A DNA stretch of 64,000 nucleotides, from assembly GCA_007258455.2 (NCBI GenBank), contig VDFB02358134.1:213923314-213987313 (forward strand), in the 5' to 3' direction. The position numbers were made by a program, and so were the translations under genes. This document shows positions 1-11,284 of the stretch, in pieces. The stretch comes from Sequoia sempervirens (Eukaryota > Streptophyta > Pinopsida > Cupressales > Cupressaceae). The stretch's first letter is position 1, and each line of letters starts with the position of its first letter. The notes beneath the pieces are model-generated. The model did not search any database, had not been told where the DNA came from, and saw only the letters and a list, made by a program, of their open reading frames with translations.

Positions 1-187
1 TCACTAAAAATTAAACAATTATTTCTCCTAAAATTTAATTAATTGGCAGAGGATAGAGATTTGCATGTATGAACCAGGTCTTTATGGTATTATCATGATG
101 AGGTTATTTTTACCTCATCATTTCCTCCCCTTCCTAATTCTTGGCAAGTCCTCTTGTCCCTTGATTATAACTCTACCCTCTATTCCC

Positions 188-2420
188 TTATTCATAGTTT
201 GCACTAATATCATACTTATCTTTTGCTATAACATCAAAGTTTACAGGGGAATTGTGGAAACCTCTATAAAAAGAAACTCCCCCTTTCCATTCATTGAAAA
301 TTCTATCATCTTGATCTATATTAAAATGAAAAGTAGGGGCTGGATATAGCAATAAAGGAGGTTTGTGCCTCATTCCTATCCATTTTGTTCTGAGATCTAA
401 AATTTTGGCCAAGGCATCTGCTCTTTTGAAGGACCATCTAATGCTAAGAGGAGAGATCACCTCTCTTTTCTTTAGATATATAAGTAATGGAGTGTATCTC
501 TCTTCACATGTGTGCCAAGCTTTGCCAACCAATTTCTACCCCTATTCTATGAAATGATTATAACAAACTCGAAGGCTATCATCATACCTCTCCTTCATTT
601 TCTCATCCAACAAAAGAGCTACAAATGTTTTCTTGAAATTTGTCGGTCTACTATTTGGAGATCTCATTTGAAGTCCTATACTTTTCTCTGCTTGAACATA
701 TTCCTTATTACGTTCTTGCCAATGGATTTGATTCTGCATAGTAGACAATAGAGATCTTAATTGCACTTCCCCCACAAAAAGATTAACAAAAAAATTAGTA
801 TGCTTTTCTAACAAAAGATCATGTTTAAAGAATTCACAGAGCATATGTTTCTCTTCAGGCTTTGAGTTTGCAATTTTTTTAACAAATTCTTTATCATTAG
901 GTTCATGAGGTTGGTCATTGTAAATTCTAGGCAATTTCCATCTAAAACATTGTTCATTGAAAACATTGAATACAATCTTGATGGTCTTCTAGAGGATAAA
1001 AGAAATTCAGCTATTTGACATGCATCTTGTTTCCCCTTATAAGCTTTATGAAATGCTTCCCTTAATAACACCATTTCCATTTTCAATCTATTATTCTCAA
1101 TTTGTGCATTCCTTAGGAAATAGCACCATTCCATCCATTTCATTAATAATGAAGGAATATGAATTTGGAACCATTCAGTTACCATTGGTTTGGTTTGAAC
1201 TTCTTTGGATTCCATCATTGGTTTACTTGTGCTTTCCTACAAGTCCTGCTCTAATTCTATAATCTTACTAAGAGAAGCATTTAATTCTTCCTTCTGTCTT
1301 TTCTTTTCTTCTTCAAAGGCTGAAAACATGAGCATAAAATTTCCTTTTAAATTCTGAATTTCTTTATTTAATCCATCTTTGTGTATCCTATTTTCCTCAT
1401 TACAATTCTGAATTTGTATTTGCAGCTCACTAATAGATGTATCTTTTCCCTACATTTTCAGCTTTAAATCTTGAATTTCTTGATCCCTTTTATTTATTAT
1501 AATCTTATACACCATTATTTCCTCTTGTTGCAATTCCATCTTTTCCTTATTTTCATGCAACTGACTTCTTAACTCTTCTATCTCTAATTTCAATTTTTCC
1601 AATTCTATATTAATATTTTCAGTTTCAACTATTTCAACAGCTTTATTGATAACTGGAGACAAATTTCCTAACATACTGTCATCAACCTCCATAGGAAGTG
1701 GAGATTGTCCCCTTTATGTTTCCTTTTTTTCTTGTTCTACACTTCTTCTTCAACACCAAATGAAAATGTACTTCTTCAACAGACATTTCTTTTTCTAAGG
1801 ATTGGTGAATTGACTCCTTAGTTTCCAAGGTTTTCTTTTGCTTTTTATATTTTGACCTATTCCCTTTACTTTGTATTGGGGTTTATGTAGATCTAGAACA
1901 ATATTTTGCTCCGCCTTAAAGGAGGAGTATCCTAATAATTTAAATGGTTGGATCATTTAGAAGAATAGTTCTTCTTTTCCTCTTCTTAACAGGATGAGTA
2001 TCCATGTTTGGATTCATTATCTCTACATCTTCTATCTGGGCCGAGTTTCAAACTCATCATTTCTAAATTTTGGCACTTCCTCACCAAAAATGGTAGGAAT
2101 TTGGGCTTCAGGAGCCTTAGGGTCTTTGGGGGAAGTTGCTCTAGAAGGTGAAGCAACTTGTTTTGAAGATTCTCCTAATTCTAACTTCCTTCCTGATGTA
2201 GGCTTATCAAACTTCCCCAAAAATTTTCCCATTTACTTCTAGGTTTCTTACGAAAGTGATATTTACAAATCAATTGAATTAACCCATGATGTTTTAATGG
2301 CCCTGAACCAATTTTATATCTTTCTATTGAAGAATTAATAGAATCATTCAAGAAATGAGGCAAATTAACCCTTAGAGTAGGGTTTTCCTTCCCATGCTTA
2401 ATGAGATGGGGTTAGAAATC
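188..2420 (-). pseudogene. Decayed coiled-coil reading frame, function unknown
   Basis: I do not recognise this protein. On the minus strand open pieces run 2363-2181, 2232-2032, 1692-1450, 1218-808, 934-542 and 532-188. They read as one broken gene: the last two share a frame and are separated only by two TAG codons (544-542 and 538-536), while the 1218 and 934 pieces and the 2363 and 2232 pieces overlap through frameshifts with continuing protein-like sequence. The 1692-1450 piece is a strongly heptad-like coiled coil rich in E, K, L and I. The carboxy part is rich in aromatic and charged residues (e.g. GKAWHTCEERYTP). The upstream end abuts the presumed end of the LTR at about 2430, on the same strand. 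It could therefore be an extra ORF of a second, tandem retroelement, as ORF1 precedes gag in Ogre elements. That is inference; an unrelated host pseudogene is possible. Confidence 0.45.
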
Positions 2421-2687
2421 AAATAGAATAGATAAAGTGACAGCTAACACTTATAAACTATTAACCTCATCCAAACAAGAGAATACAAACAAATGAAGAT
2501 TTCAAAATGAAAGCAAATAAAATAAAGTACTCCCCATATTGTAGTTGATTCCTTCTCTTGCTCTCCTATTTCTCCCTTTGCAAATATGCCCTCAGATTTG
2601 TAGTGTGACTTGTGCAAATACCTGCAAATGATAAGTAGAAAGTTGGAGAAGAATCACTGTTAGCCTGAAAATGGAGAAGAAAGGTTG

Positions 2688-2695
2688 CTTTTATA
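2688..2695 (-). promoter_or_regulatory. LTR TATA box of element 1
   Basis: TATAAAAG on the minus strand, about 1 kb after the LTR start and followed by a CT-rich stretch, is placed as a retroelement promoter. Transcription would run leftwards, towards the coiled-coil remnant at 2420-188. Confidence 0.5.
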
Positions 2696-2710
2696 GACAA
2701 CCATTCGAAT

Positions 2711-2990
2711 GAACGGTTGAGATTAACCTTCTAGAAAGATTCCAAGATCAATGGATGGGAATGCATGAGAGGGATGTTACGAAATGGATGGTTGAGATTA
2801 AGTCTTAGAAAAGATGCCAAGATCAATGGTCCAGAATTGATGCACCAAGAATATGCTATTCTTGGAGGAATCATGACAAGAAGACATGCAAAGAAATGCA
2901 GGCCATGACAGACATGCAGGCTAGGATAGGCATGCAAGGACATGCAGGGACATGCAAGCTATGACAGGAAATGAATGTTATGACAGGGGA
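2711..2990. repeat. Short repeats in LTR U3
   Basis: Two copies of a segment of about 44 bp (GGTTGAGATTAA ... AAGATCAATGG) begin near 2714 and 2790. They are followed by a run of diverged units built on GACATGCAGG between about 2878 and 2990. The function is unknown; such duplications are common in retroelement U3 regions. Confidence 0.5.
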
Positions 2991-3077
2991 TTGTTATGAC
3001 GTAGGTATCTTTTGATCATGGTGTACAAATAACGGTTTTAAATCATTTTATCCAAAATGTGGTGAAATGGACAAGGA

Positions 3078-3232
3078 AATAAAATAATTCATCTCAAATT
3101 ATTTATTTGAAAATAGAAGAAATGGATAAGTGGAAAAATAAACAATTTTATTCTAAAATTATTTATTTGAAAATAGAGAAAATGGATATGGAAAAATAAA
3201 TCATTTATTCAAATTATTTATTTGGGAGAAAT
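3078..3232. repeat. AT-rich tandem repeat in LTR U3
   Basis: The motif AAATTATTTATTTG recurs at about 3096, 3156 and 3211 (periods about 60 and 55 bp), each time near a purine-rich GAAATGGA-type segment. The surrounding 3050-3650 is almost purely A and T with further ATTTAATTAA blocks. Confidence 0.6.
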
Positions 3233-3693
3233 GAAAAGAGAGGAATATTTAATTAAATTTATTAATTTAATTAAAATGGAGAGATAGAAAAATTAGGACC
3301 TTTCAAAATAATTATTTAATAGGGAAGGTGGCATGGGATAGTTAAATGATTTTAATAATTATTTAACTATGGAAGAATTAAAGGACCATGAATAGATAAA
3401 TAATTAATGGTAATTATTTAACTATAGATGAAAGATGATAAAATAATTAAATAAATAATAATTTATTTAACTATTGAAGAAGAGGAAGAAATTAGTGACG
3501 CAATTAGTTTATTTAATCGGTCGGGATAGAATAAATATTAGAAAGTGAATTAATTAAATAATTATTAAAAATTATTTAATTAATGGAGGAATATAATCAA
3601 ACATAATTGAATAACTAAAATTATTCAATTATCGAAGGACGAGGATGAAGAAAAATGACGCTCGAAGGCTTAGGACATTTTTATGTGTCTACA

Positions 3694-3707
3694 TTTTGCC
3701 CCTCTTT
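3694..3707 (-). other. Polypurine tract of element 1
   Basis: The minus strand reads AAAGAGGGGCAAAA immediately before the LTR start. A purine tract in this place primes plus-strand DNA synthesis in LTR retroelements, and its position supports the LTR boundary at 3693. Confidence 0.7.
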
Positions 3708-4210
3708 GTCATAATGTAGCCTGTCACATTGTGACAAAGAAAAACAAGTCAAAGTCATGCCCCAGTACAAAGTAAGATGAGGAAGAATGATGAGGAGGGT
3801 TACGGTATGCCCCCTCGAGAGGATAGACGGGTTCCAAGAACACGGGTGTGCTCTCGAAATGGATGAGAAGACTAGAAGATGAAAGATAGAAGAAATGTTA
3901 GCTTGGAAGGGGATGGATATTAGCGTGGAAGAGAAGGGAGGATGAAGATGGAAAGCTAGATGAAAAAATAAATAAAAAATAGGGGAACCAACTTTCATAC
4001 TTACATTTTTATATTTATCATCATTGGGCAGATTATTGTAATGGCTAACAAACACCATGATATGACGTAGACCAAGGTGTGCAAGATTGTACCATCACGT
4101 GAGATAAGCAGTCGCAGACAAGGATGATCATGACTCATACAAAAAGGCACATTTGCCCCAGTCTTTTTGCCATAACCAACCGCAAGCAGAAAAAGACAAG
4201 AAAGACAAAT

Positions 4211-4462
4211 CATGAAACGTCGTTGCTTCTCTAAATCCTGTTTCCAGGACATCCTCGAGAAACTAGCAACATGATTACCAAAAAGGACAAAATAAAGTCA
4301 AATCCATCATCATGATACATCGCTGTTTTTCTAAATCCCAGAGTCAGGACATCCCTGAGAAACTAGTAACATGAGTGTCAAAATACAAAACAAACCTCAT
4401 GATACATCGCTGCTTCTCTAAATCCTGTTGTCGAGATCTCGCTGAAAAACTAGTAACATGAT
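4211..4462. repeat. 3'-UTR tandem repeat, period about 90-100 bp, 3 copies
   Basis: Three diverged copies begin with CATGA-AC-TCG at 4211, 4311 and 4398. Each continues through TTCTCTAAATCC and ends near AACTAG-AACATGA. They lie between the pol stop and the polypurine tract of element 1. Confidence 0.75.
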
Positions 4463-4620
4463 GAAAAATCAACAGACAAGTGCCAAGTGTTTTCCAAGTG
4501 TTTTAATGTCAAGATGTCTGGTTTGATTTCGAGATGCCAGGGTGTCAAGGTTTTGATGATACCAAGATGATGAGTGTTGAAGATTGCCAAATTCAGGAAG
4601 GACACATCCTGAATAATGTT

Positions 4621-4900
4621 GATGTCAAGAGGAGAAACCCCCAAAATTCAAGAGGATCCCTCAAAATTCCAGGTGACAGTGACGATGCCTAGGAAGGACA
4701 CATCCTAAGGCATAAATGATAGGGGTTGTTCTTCAGAAGGACACATCTAAAAGAACATTGATGTCAAGAGGAGCTATCCTTAAATGTCAAGAGGATTGCT
4801 CAAAATGTCGAATGACGATGACGATGCCTAGGAAGGACACATCCTAGGGAATGATTAAATGACGGGCTACCCTTCAGAAGGACACATCTGAAGAGTAAGC
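4621..4900. repeat. 3'-UTR tandem repeat, period about 139 bp, 2 copies
   Basis: The copies start at 4621 and 4760 with GATGTCAAGAGGAG. Both contain GACGATGCCTAGGAAGGACA and a TCAGAAGGACACATCT box. The phrase AAGGACACATC recurs at least five times in this stretch and just before it. Confidence 0.75.
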
Positions 4901-5060
4901 AAGATTTGACTAGCTTGACTAAGTTTGACTGAGATTGACTAATTTTGATATGCCAAGATGATTGTCATGTTCCATTGACAGATTGTCGAAGTTCACTTGG
5001 GTAGATTGTTCATTCAAGTTTAAGGACTGTTTCATGTGTGTGCAAAAATTGTGCAATGAA

Positions 5061-5305
5061 CCCTAATGGACTGACCTAGTGCGGCCTCGGGGGCCCATCG
5101 ACAGATGGCCTTGCCTACGTCATGCACTCAGAGACCTCGTAGTTCGACATGACCAAAGACTTTGTCTTGTTGATGAAAGATTGAGTCGTGATTTATTTTG
5201 ACAAACCTAATTGGACTGACCTAATGTCTCGGGGGCTCGAAGATGAGCCTTGCCTACGTAGCAAATGCACAGAGACAACGTAGTTCGACACAACCAAAGA
5301 CTAAT
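5061..5305. repeat. 3'-UTR tandem repeat, period about 145 bp, 2 copies
   Basis: Two copies start near 5061 and 5206 with CCTAAT-GGACTGACCTA. Each contains CTCGGGGGC, GCCTTGCCTACGT and CGTAGTTCGACA before CCAAAGACT. They are more GC-rich than the surroundings. Confidence 0.75.
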
Positions 5306-5371
5306 CAAGAGTTGAATTGGCGTGACTATGCTGACTGACATGACTCTATTTTTTGGAATTTTTGTGTTTTC

Positions 5372-5672
5372 TCTAGGACATTTTTCAATTTTTTGGTCTT
5401 TTTTCAGGACATTTTCTGATTTTTAGGTCTTTTTTCAAGACATTTTCTGATTTTTAGGTCTTTTTTCAAGACATTTTCTAATTTTTAGGTCTTTTTTCAA
5501 GACATTTTCTTATTTTTAGGTCTTTTTTCAGGACATTTTCTGATTTTTAGGTCTTTTTTCAAGACATTTTCTGATTTTTAGGTCTTTTTTCAGGACATTT
5601 TCTTATTTTTAGGTCTTTTTTAGGACATTTTCTGATTTTTAGGTCTTTTTTCAGGACATTTTCTGATTTTTA
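5372..5672. repeat. 31-bp minisatellite in the 3' UTR, about 10 copies
   Basis: About ten head-to-tail copies of a 31-bp unit with the core TTTTTAGGTCTTTTTTCA then A/GGACATTTTCT. Variation is confined to a few positions: AAGACA or AGGACA, and CTGAT, CTAAT or CTTAT. One copy lacks two bases. High similarity between units suggests recent amplification. Plant Tat 3' UTRs are known for such arrays. Confidence 0.9.
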
Positions 5673-5950
5673 GGATCATGTGCGGTACCCACTGCAGTCT
5701 CATGATAAAATTTTTCCCCTAGTCAAGTTGAGTATGAGCCAAGAAAAAAATGAAATGTAAAGAAAAGGCATGACTAGCATGGACAATGGACAATATGCAA
5801 GACTTGATTTCAGCTATTGTCAGCCATGGATAGAAGTATCATGATATTAGGACAAAGTGTTATGGCGAATGTCGAAAAAGAGTATGTTCATTAGGGACAA
5901 AGGCAGATAGAGTGACAGTAGATGGCACAGCAATGACTAACTACACATGG

Positions 5951-6117
5951 CGCCTGTTTGCCAGGTTTTCACCATGGTACTTATCCAAAGCGCTTGTTTA
6001 CCAGGTTTTCACTATTGGACGGATTATTTCTCTTTATTTTTGTCATTTTATTCTTTTCTTTTCTTTTTTAATTTTTATTTTTGGTGTCACCAGGACGCCT
6101 GTTTGCCAGGTTTTCAT
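5951..6117. repeat. 21-bp box repeated three times just after the pol stop
   Basis: CGCCTGTTTGCCAGGTTTTC occurs at 5951 and 6096, and a variant (CGCTTGTTTACCAGG) at 5991. The spacing is irregular, with T-rich DNA between. Part of the element 1 3' UTR. Confidence 0.75.
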
Positions 6118-6187
6118 CAAGGTGACGATTTTTTTGATTTTCTATTTTTTTTGTATTTTTACTGGTTTTTAGATAGGCTTTCTGATG

Positions 6188-8941
6188 CTATGCATAAAAT
6201 TTGCGCAAATGCAGACTGTTGATTGGCTCTGTCAACTGTTCACCTTCAGGAGTAGCTAACTGATATGCTCCAGAACCAAATGATGCTATGATGACATAAG
6301 GGCCCAGCCAATTGGGCTCAAATTTTCTTGGCTTCTCCCTATCTGACTGATTCTTGGGATTTTGCATGAGAACTAAGTCACCAATGTCAAACTGTCGAGT
6401 CATCACCCTTTTGTTATAGCTTCTGCAAAGACGATTTTGGTATGCTCGTAAATGATTCAATGCATTGTGTCTGCGTTCATCTAGCATTTCTAACTCATGT
6501 AGTCTTGATTGTCTGTATTCTTCATCAGTGATGAGGCCTTTCATGGAGACTCGCAAAGATGGAATTTCGACCTCTATGGGCAAGATGGCTTCAGCTCCAA
6601 AGACAAGGGCAAAAGGAGTGGCACCAGTGGGAGTAAGAATGCTCGTGCGGTATGCCCACAAAGCAGGGTTGAGTTGGATGTGCCAGTCACGACTAGCGTC
6701 ATTGACAGTCTTTTTAAGAAGTTTGATAATGGTTTTATTAGATGCCTCAGCTTGACCATTTCCTTGTGGGTAATATGGCGTGGAAAAGTGGTGGCTAATA
6801 TGGAAACGTTGACATAATTCATGGACTTCATGGTTTTTGAAGGGACGACCATTATCTGTGATGATGGATTGTGGAATGCCATACCGACAAATGATATAAT
6901 TGAGGATGAATTTGGAGATTTTTTTGCTGGTAATGTAAGTGAGTGGAATGGCCTCGATCCACTTAGTAAAATACTCAGTGGCAGTGATAATGAATTTGTG
7001 TCCATTGGAGGATGTAGGGTGAATCTTGCACACGAGATCAAGTCCCCATTGTGCAAAAGGCCAAGGAGAAGTGATCGGCCTCAACTCTTGTGCTGGAGCG
7101 TGAATTAAATCACTATGAATCTGACATTGGCGACAAGTTCTTACAAATTCCAGTGCATCCTTTTCTAGTGTTGGCCAATAGTAACCAAGTCTCATAATAT
7201 TTTTAGCTAAGGTTGGGCCACTCGAATGGGACCCACATATACCCTCATGTACTTCCTGTAAGGTCGCTTTTGCTTCATTAGTGTTGAGACAACGAAGAAG
7301 GGTATTGTCAAAGCTACGACGATAAAGGGTGTTGCTGATGATGGTATAACGTGCAGCTTTGCGGATAAAGGACTTCCTTTGGTTATTGGAAAAGTTTTGG
7401 GGAAGGATCTGTGAATGAAGGTAGTCAAAAATGTCCTTGTACCAGGGGGAACTGGAACCAACAAGCTCACAGACCATTTCTGATTCGGGGACATCATAAG
7501 CTGGAACCAATAACTGCTCAACCAAAAACTCAAACTGTGGGACATTGCTGGGAATATCAAGCAAAGATCCAATAGTTGCCATAGCATCAGCAGCCTTATT
7601 ATGTGTTCTTGGAATCAATTCAAAGGATAGTCTGTGAAAATATGTCAGGAAACTGTCAACCATTCGTTTATAAGGAATTAGCTTCTCATCTTTGGTTTCA
7701 TATTCATCATTGACTTGGTTTATAACTAGCTGAGAATCGCCGAGGACCTGTAAATTCCTAATTTTCCACTTGATAGCCATTCGAAGTCCTGTAATTAATG
7801 CTTCATACTCTGCCATGTTATTAGTGCATGGAAATGCTATGCGGAATGACCTTGGGATGGAGTCTCCTTGTGGGGTAATGAATAATATTCCAGCTCCTGA
7901 TCCATGATTAGTGTGAGATCCATCAAAGTATAATTGCCAAGGCTGTTTAGATTCTGCGTGACATACAGACTCATCTGGAAATTCTATTGTAAGAGGATGG
8001 TTATCTGGTATTGGTGCATCTGCGAGCTGGTCTGCTATTACCTGTCCCTTGATGGCTTTTCGTTCCACATATTGAATATCATATTCACTGAGGATTGTAA
8101 TCCATTTTGCTAAACGTCCAGTCAATGTTGCTCGACTCAAGAGGTACTTCAAGGGATCGATCTTAGCTACCAAATGTGTCTTATGGTTTAACATGTAATG
8201 CCTTAATTTTTGGGCTGCAAATACAACTGCCAAACAAGAACGTTCAATGGGTGTGTAATTTAGCTCATACCCCACCAGTGTTCGACTGATATAATATATG
8301 GCCCTCTCTTTTTCTTCATAGTCATTTTGTGCTAGTAATGCCCCCAGTGCTGAAGTAGTTGCAGAGATATACAAAATTAATGGTTTTCCTTGGATAGGAG
8401 GCATGAGAACTGGAGGTGACAATAAATACTGTTTGATCTGGTTGAATGCTTCCTGACACTTATCTGTCCACACAAAGGGGATCCCTTTGCGTAGAAGATA
8501 CTGGAATGGTTGACACCTATCTGCGAGTTGAGCAATAAACCGTCTAATGGATTGAAGTCTACCTTGTAGCGTTCTTAGGTCACTGATTCCCTTAGGAGGA
8601 GGCATATCCAATATAGCTTTGACTTTAGCGGGATCAACTTCAATTCCTCTACGGGAGACTATGTATCCCAATAACTTGCCTGATGCTACACCAAAAACAC
8701 ACTTTTTCGGGTTTAACCGGACCTTATACTGTTCCAACCTCCTGAAAACTTTGTCCAATACTGAAAGGTGGTCTTTTCTTGTCAATGACTTTGCCAAAAG
8801 GTCATCTACATAGTCCTCCATTAATGTGTGTATCATGTCGTGGAATATTGTTGTCATTGCCCTTTGATATGTAGCACCTGCATTTTTAAGACCAAATGGC
8901 ATTACAGTCCAACAATATGTACCCCAAGGGCATGTGAAAGC
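6188..8941 (-). pseudogene. pol: Ty3/gypsy pol, 3' part: RT - RNase H - second RNase H - integrase
   Basis: This long open frame (first useful residue near A93 of a 1009-codon frame that opens at 9217) encodes the rest of the polyprotein. RT has YVDD at 8812-8801. The gypsy RNase H (about residues 275-400) has YISATTS where a catalytic Asp is expected, as in Tat elements whose first RNase H is degenerate. The second RNase H (about 427-550) keeps all four acidic residues: D432 (FDGS), E470 (MAEY), D494 (GDSQ) and D544 (ADAM). Integrase has an HHCC zinc site (H657, H664, C695, C698) and a D727, D788, E824 triad with 35 residues between the last two. The end (NWLGPY) has no chromodomain. This half is uninterrupted; it is disconnected from the start of RT by one extra base at 8941-8942. 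Confidence 0.92.
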
Positions 8942-11184
8942 CAGTTTTGTGTTGATCTTCAGGGGCAATATGAATCTGATTATAACCTGAGAAACCATCC
9001 ATAAGGGACAACATCTCATATCCAGCTGTAAGGTCCACAATGATGTCAATGTTCGGTAGAGGAAAATCATCTTTAGGACATGCTTTATTGAGGTCTCGGA
9101 AGTCTGTGCATACACAAATCTGTCCAGTATACTTAGTGACAGGTACGAGGTTGGATATCCACTCAGCATAGTCAATTGATTTGATAAAACCCACATCCAA
9201 CAACTTTTTGAGTTCAACTTTAACCAACAATGCCACTTGCGGGTGCATTTTTCTTAGCTTTTGTTTTACTGGCTTGGCATCTGGCAATAATGGCAAGTGA
9301 TGCAATACTAACTCAGGATCTAATCCTGGCATGTCGGCATAAGACCATGCAAAGTTTACCTTGCGTTCTGAGAAGAACTTTTGAAATATTGGTTGTTCAA
9401 CCTCTGTCAATGACGCCGCAAAGAGGACCATTTTGGGGTCTTCCACAGTAGCTATATTAACTGGTATGGTGTCTTCTACAAGCATTGCTGATTTTTCTCT
9501 GTCTACGGGGAGAGAGTCCAATCCTCCACCCTTAGGTGCCTCAGGGAGGTTTTCACCCTCGGATACGTCCTTTATTTTTACTATTTTGTCGTCAGAAGGT
9601 GCCTTTCGGTTTTCACCTAGAGACGTATTATTTTTTACTTTATTTTTCTTTTTAATTTTGCGACTAGAGGATGGCACAGTCTCCCCAAAATAAGCAGCAC
9701 AATCCAAGTCAATGGAAAATCCAGCTTTGTGATCCCCATTTGGAATGCCCTCACGTAGTCCGAGAAATTCTGCTAAAGCCTCATCATTTTCAAAAGTGTC
9801 CATTATTGGTGGGCCTTGTTGGTTCCAGTCAATTAGGTCAGGGTAAACTAAAGATATCCCATCATTAGCATTTGCAAATTGAGGAGATGACAAGGAGAGC
9901 ATGCAAATGGATGTCGAGACATTAAAAATGAAATTTTCATCATCTGGCTCTATGTCGGATTCTATCCAGTATTCTCCTTCACTTGTTTCATACTCACTAG
10001 TGAAATAAGGGACAAAGGGAGTAGCATTAGATTCAAGATCAGTAGTGGCAAGTGACGGTTCAGGTGGTTCTGAATGATTGTCATCAATTTGGAATGACTG
10101 GGTTGGTGTGTCAGGACTGGGATGAACGGGAATAGAACATGATCTAGACTTTACATCATTTGATGTTGTATCAATCTTAAACATTTTCCAGAATCGTTCC
10201 TCAAATGTAGGCTCGCTAGGTTCAAGGAATAATTCATCAAGGTAGTAGTCACTTAAGAATAGCTGAGAGCCAAATTCCCATTCGTGAGAGTCAGTTTCAA
10301 AGGAGGTGTCCTCAGTTGTCTCAACACAGTCTGAAGCATACACTAACTCACATGGAAGCACATTGGTACTCGGATCGCCAGATTCTCGTGGACCTAACCC
10401 TAAGCCAAGATGTTTTGGTCTTTCTGAAACTGATAGTGGCTCACGCCTTCCATTTTTATCCTTGCCAAGACCACTTTTTCCATCATAACCTTTTTCTTTT
10501 ATCATGCTGTATCCTTTTCCATATATTGTTACTGGCAAGGGAGTTAAGTCTCGTGGTTCTCTATAAATCCAGGATAGTATATCATCTATGTCCTCTCAAC
10601 TCATTTCACCCCACTTTATGAAAATTGTATTTGGAGGAACCCTGAAAGTTTCTTTTGCTTGTATTCTAAAACAAGGTTTGCCATAGACTTGGAGAGACTT
10701 GGGCATCGTGGTTATGCAATAGGTTGTATTCAGCTTATACTCTCCACATCCTTGATCCTGAATCTGGAACCTCGGGTCGACACTTGGGGTGATAAATGAA
10801 GTGGAAGGTGTTATGGAAGTGGTCATGGTGGTCAAAGAAGTAGGAGTGGAAGCGATGGATGAAGAAGCAGAAGATTTCATGAGTGTTGAGGGATCAATGA
10901 ATTTAGAAGGCAAAGATGTCAGAGCTTCCCTATTGATAGGGACTTGACGTTCCGAGACACCCCGTAAGTTGGTACAATATTGGAATGGATCAGGGTCTCC
11001 GTATATAGTAATCTCAGTTCCTTCAAAAGGAAACTTCAAGCACTGGTGATATGTGGAGGGAATGGCTTTCAAAGCATGGATCCAAGGTCAATCGAGTAAA
11101 ATGTTGTATGGCAGGTCCAAATCTAGAACTTGACAAGTGGTGTCAACAATGACTGGCCCGATTCGAATTGGGAGTGTAATTACG
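8942..11184 (-). pseudogene. pol: Ty3/gypsy pol, 5' part: protease end - G-patch - RT start
   Basis: Minus-strand frame reading out of the gap. First comes the carboxy end of the aspartic protease region (NILLD, then PWIHALKAIPSTYHQ). Next is a Ser/Thr-rich linker, then a G-patch motif (GYSMIKEKGYDGKSGLGKD, near 10520-10460). An acidic linker follows, then RT fingers and palm (FRDLNKACPKDDFPLP, LMDGFSGYNQI). Two in-frame TGA codons interrupt it, at 11090-11088 (Arg expected from LDRPWIH-type relatives) and 10598-10596 (Trp likely). The frame then slips at 8941-8942 into the 6188-8941 frame. G-patch domains bind RNA helicases or RNA and occur in some retroviral and plant retroelement polyproteins. 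The protease active site itself is hidden in the gap. Confidence 0.88.
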
Positions 11185-11284
11185 NNNNNNNNNNNNNNNN
11201 NNNNNNNNNNNNNNNNNNNNNNNNNNNNNNNNNNNNNNNNNNNNNNNNNNNNNNNNNNNNNNNNNNNNNNNNNNNNNNNNNNNN
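11185..11284. other. Assembly gap (100 N)
   Basis: Exactly 100 undetermined bases, the conventional placeholder for a gap of unknown size. Retroelement pol ends on its left and telomere-like repeat begins on its right, so the true neighbours are not known. Confidence 1.

Larger units (their letters stand above)
2430..3693 (-). repeat. 3' LTR of element 1
   Basis: On the minus strand the LTR begins with TGTAGACACATAAAAATG at 3693, directly after a purine-rich tract. TGTAGACAC right after such a tract is the usual start of Ogre/Tat LTRs. A TATAAAAG box lies about 1 kb into it, so U3 is about 1 kb and R-U5 about 250 bp. The U3 is very AT-rich (3050-3650). The left boundary (about 2430) is an estimate, because the second LTR is not in the window for comparison. 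Confidence 0.65.
2430..11184 (-). mobile_element. Tat-lineage Ty3/gypsy retrotransposon, 5' part missing (element 1)
   Basis: Reading the minus strand from the gap: protease end, G-patch, RT, gypsy RNase H, second (archaeal-type) RNase H, integrase, repeat-filled 3' UTR, polypurine tract and 3' LTR. A second RNase H between the gypsy RNase H and integrase is the established hallmark of plant Tat elements (Ogre and Retand groups), and tandem repeats in the 3' UTR are also typical of them. Gag, PBS and 5' LTR are not in the window: the assembly gap at 11185 begins inside the protease region, and telomere-like DNA follows the gap. The left LTR end was not fixed exactly, and no target site duplication can be tested because one end is missing. 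Confidence 0.85.

Noticed and set aside
5372..5672. CRISPR array
   Set aside because: The 31-bp units are contiguous without unique spacers, and the context is a plant retroelement UTR.
5912..6222. Overlapping open frames with VCQVFTM-type sequence
   Set aside because: They translate the 21-bp 3'-UTR repeat and T-rich DNA; no family resemblance.
6465..7108. Plus-strand open frames opposite integrase
   Set aside because: Antisense shadows of the intact integrase frame on the minus strand.
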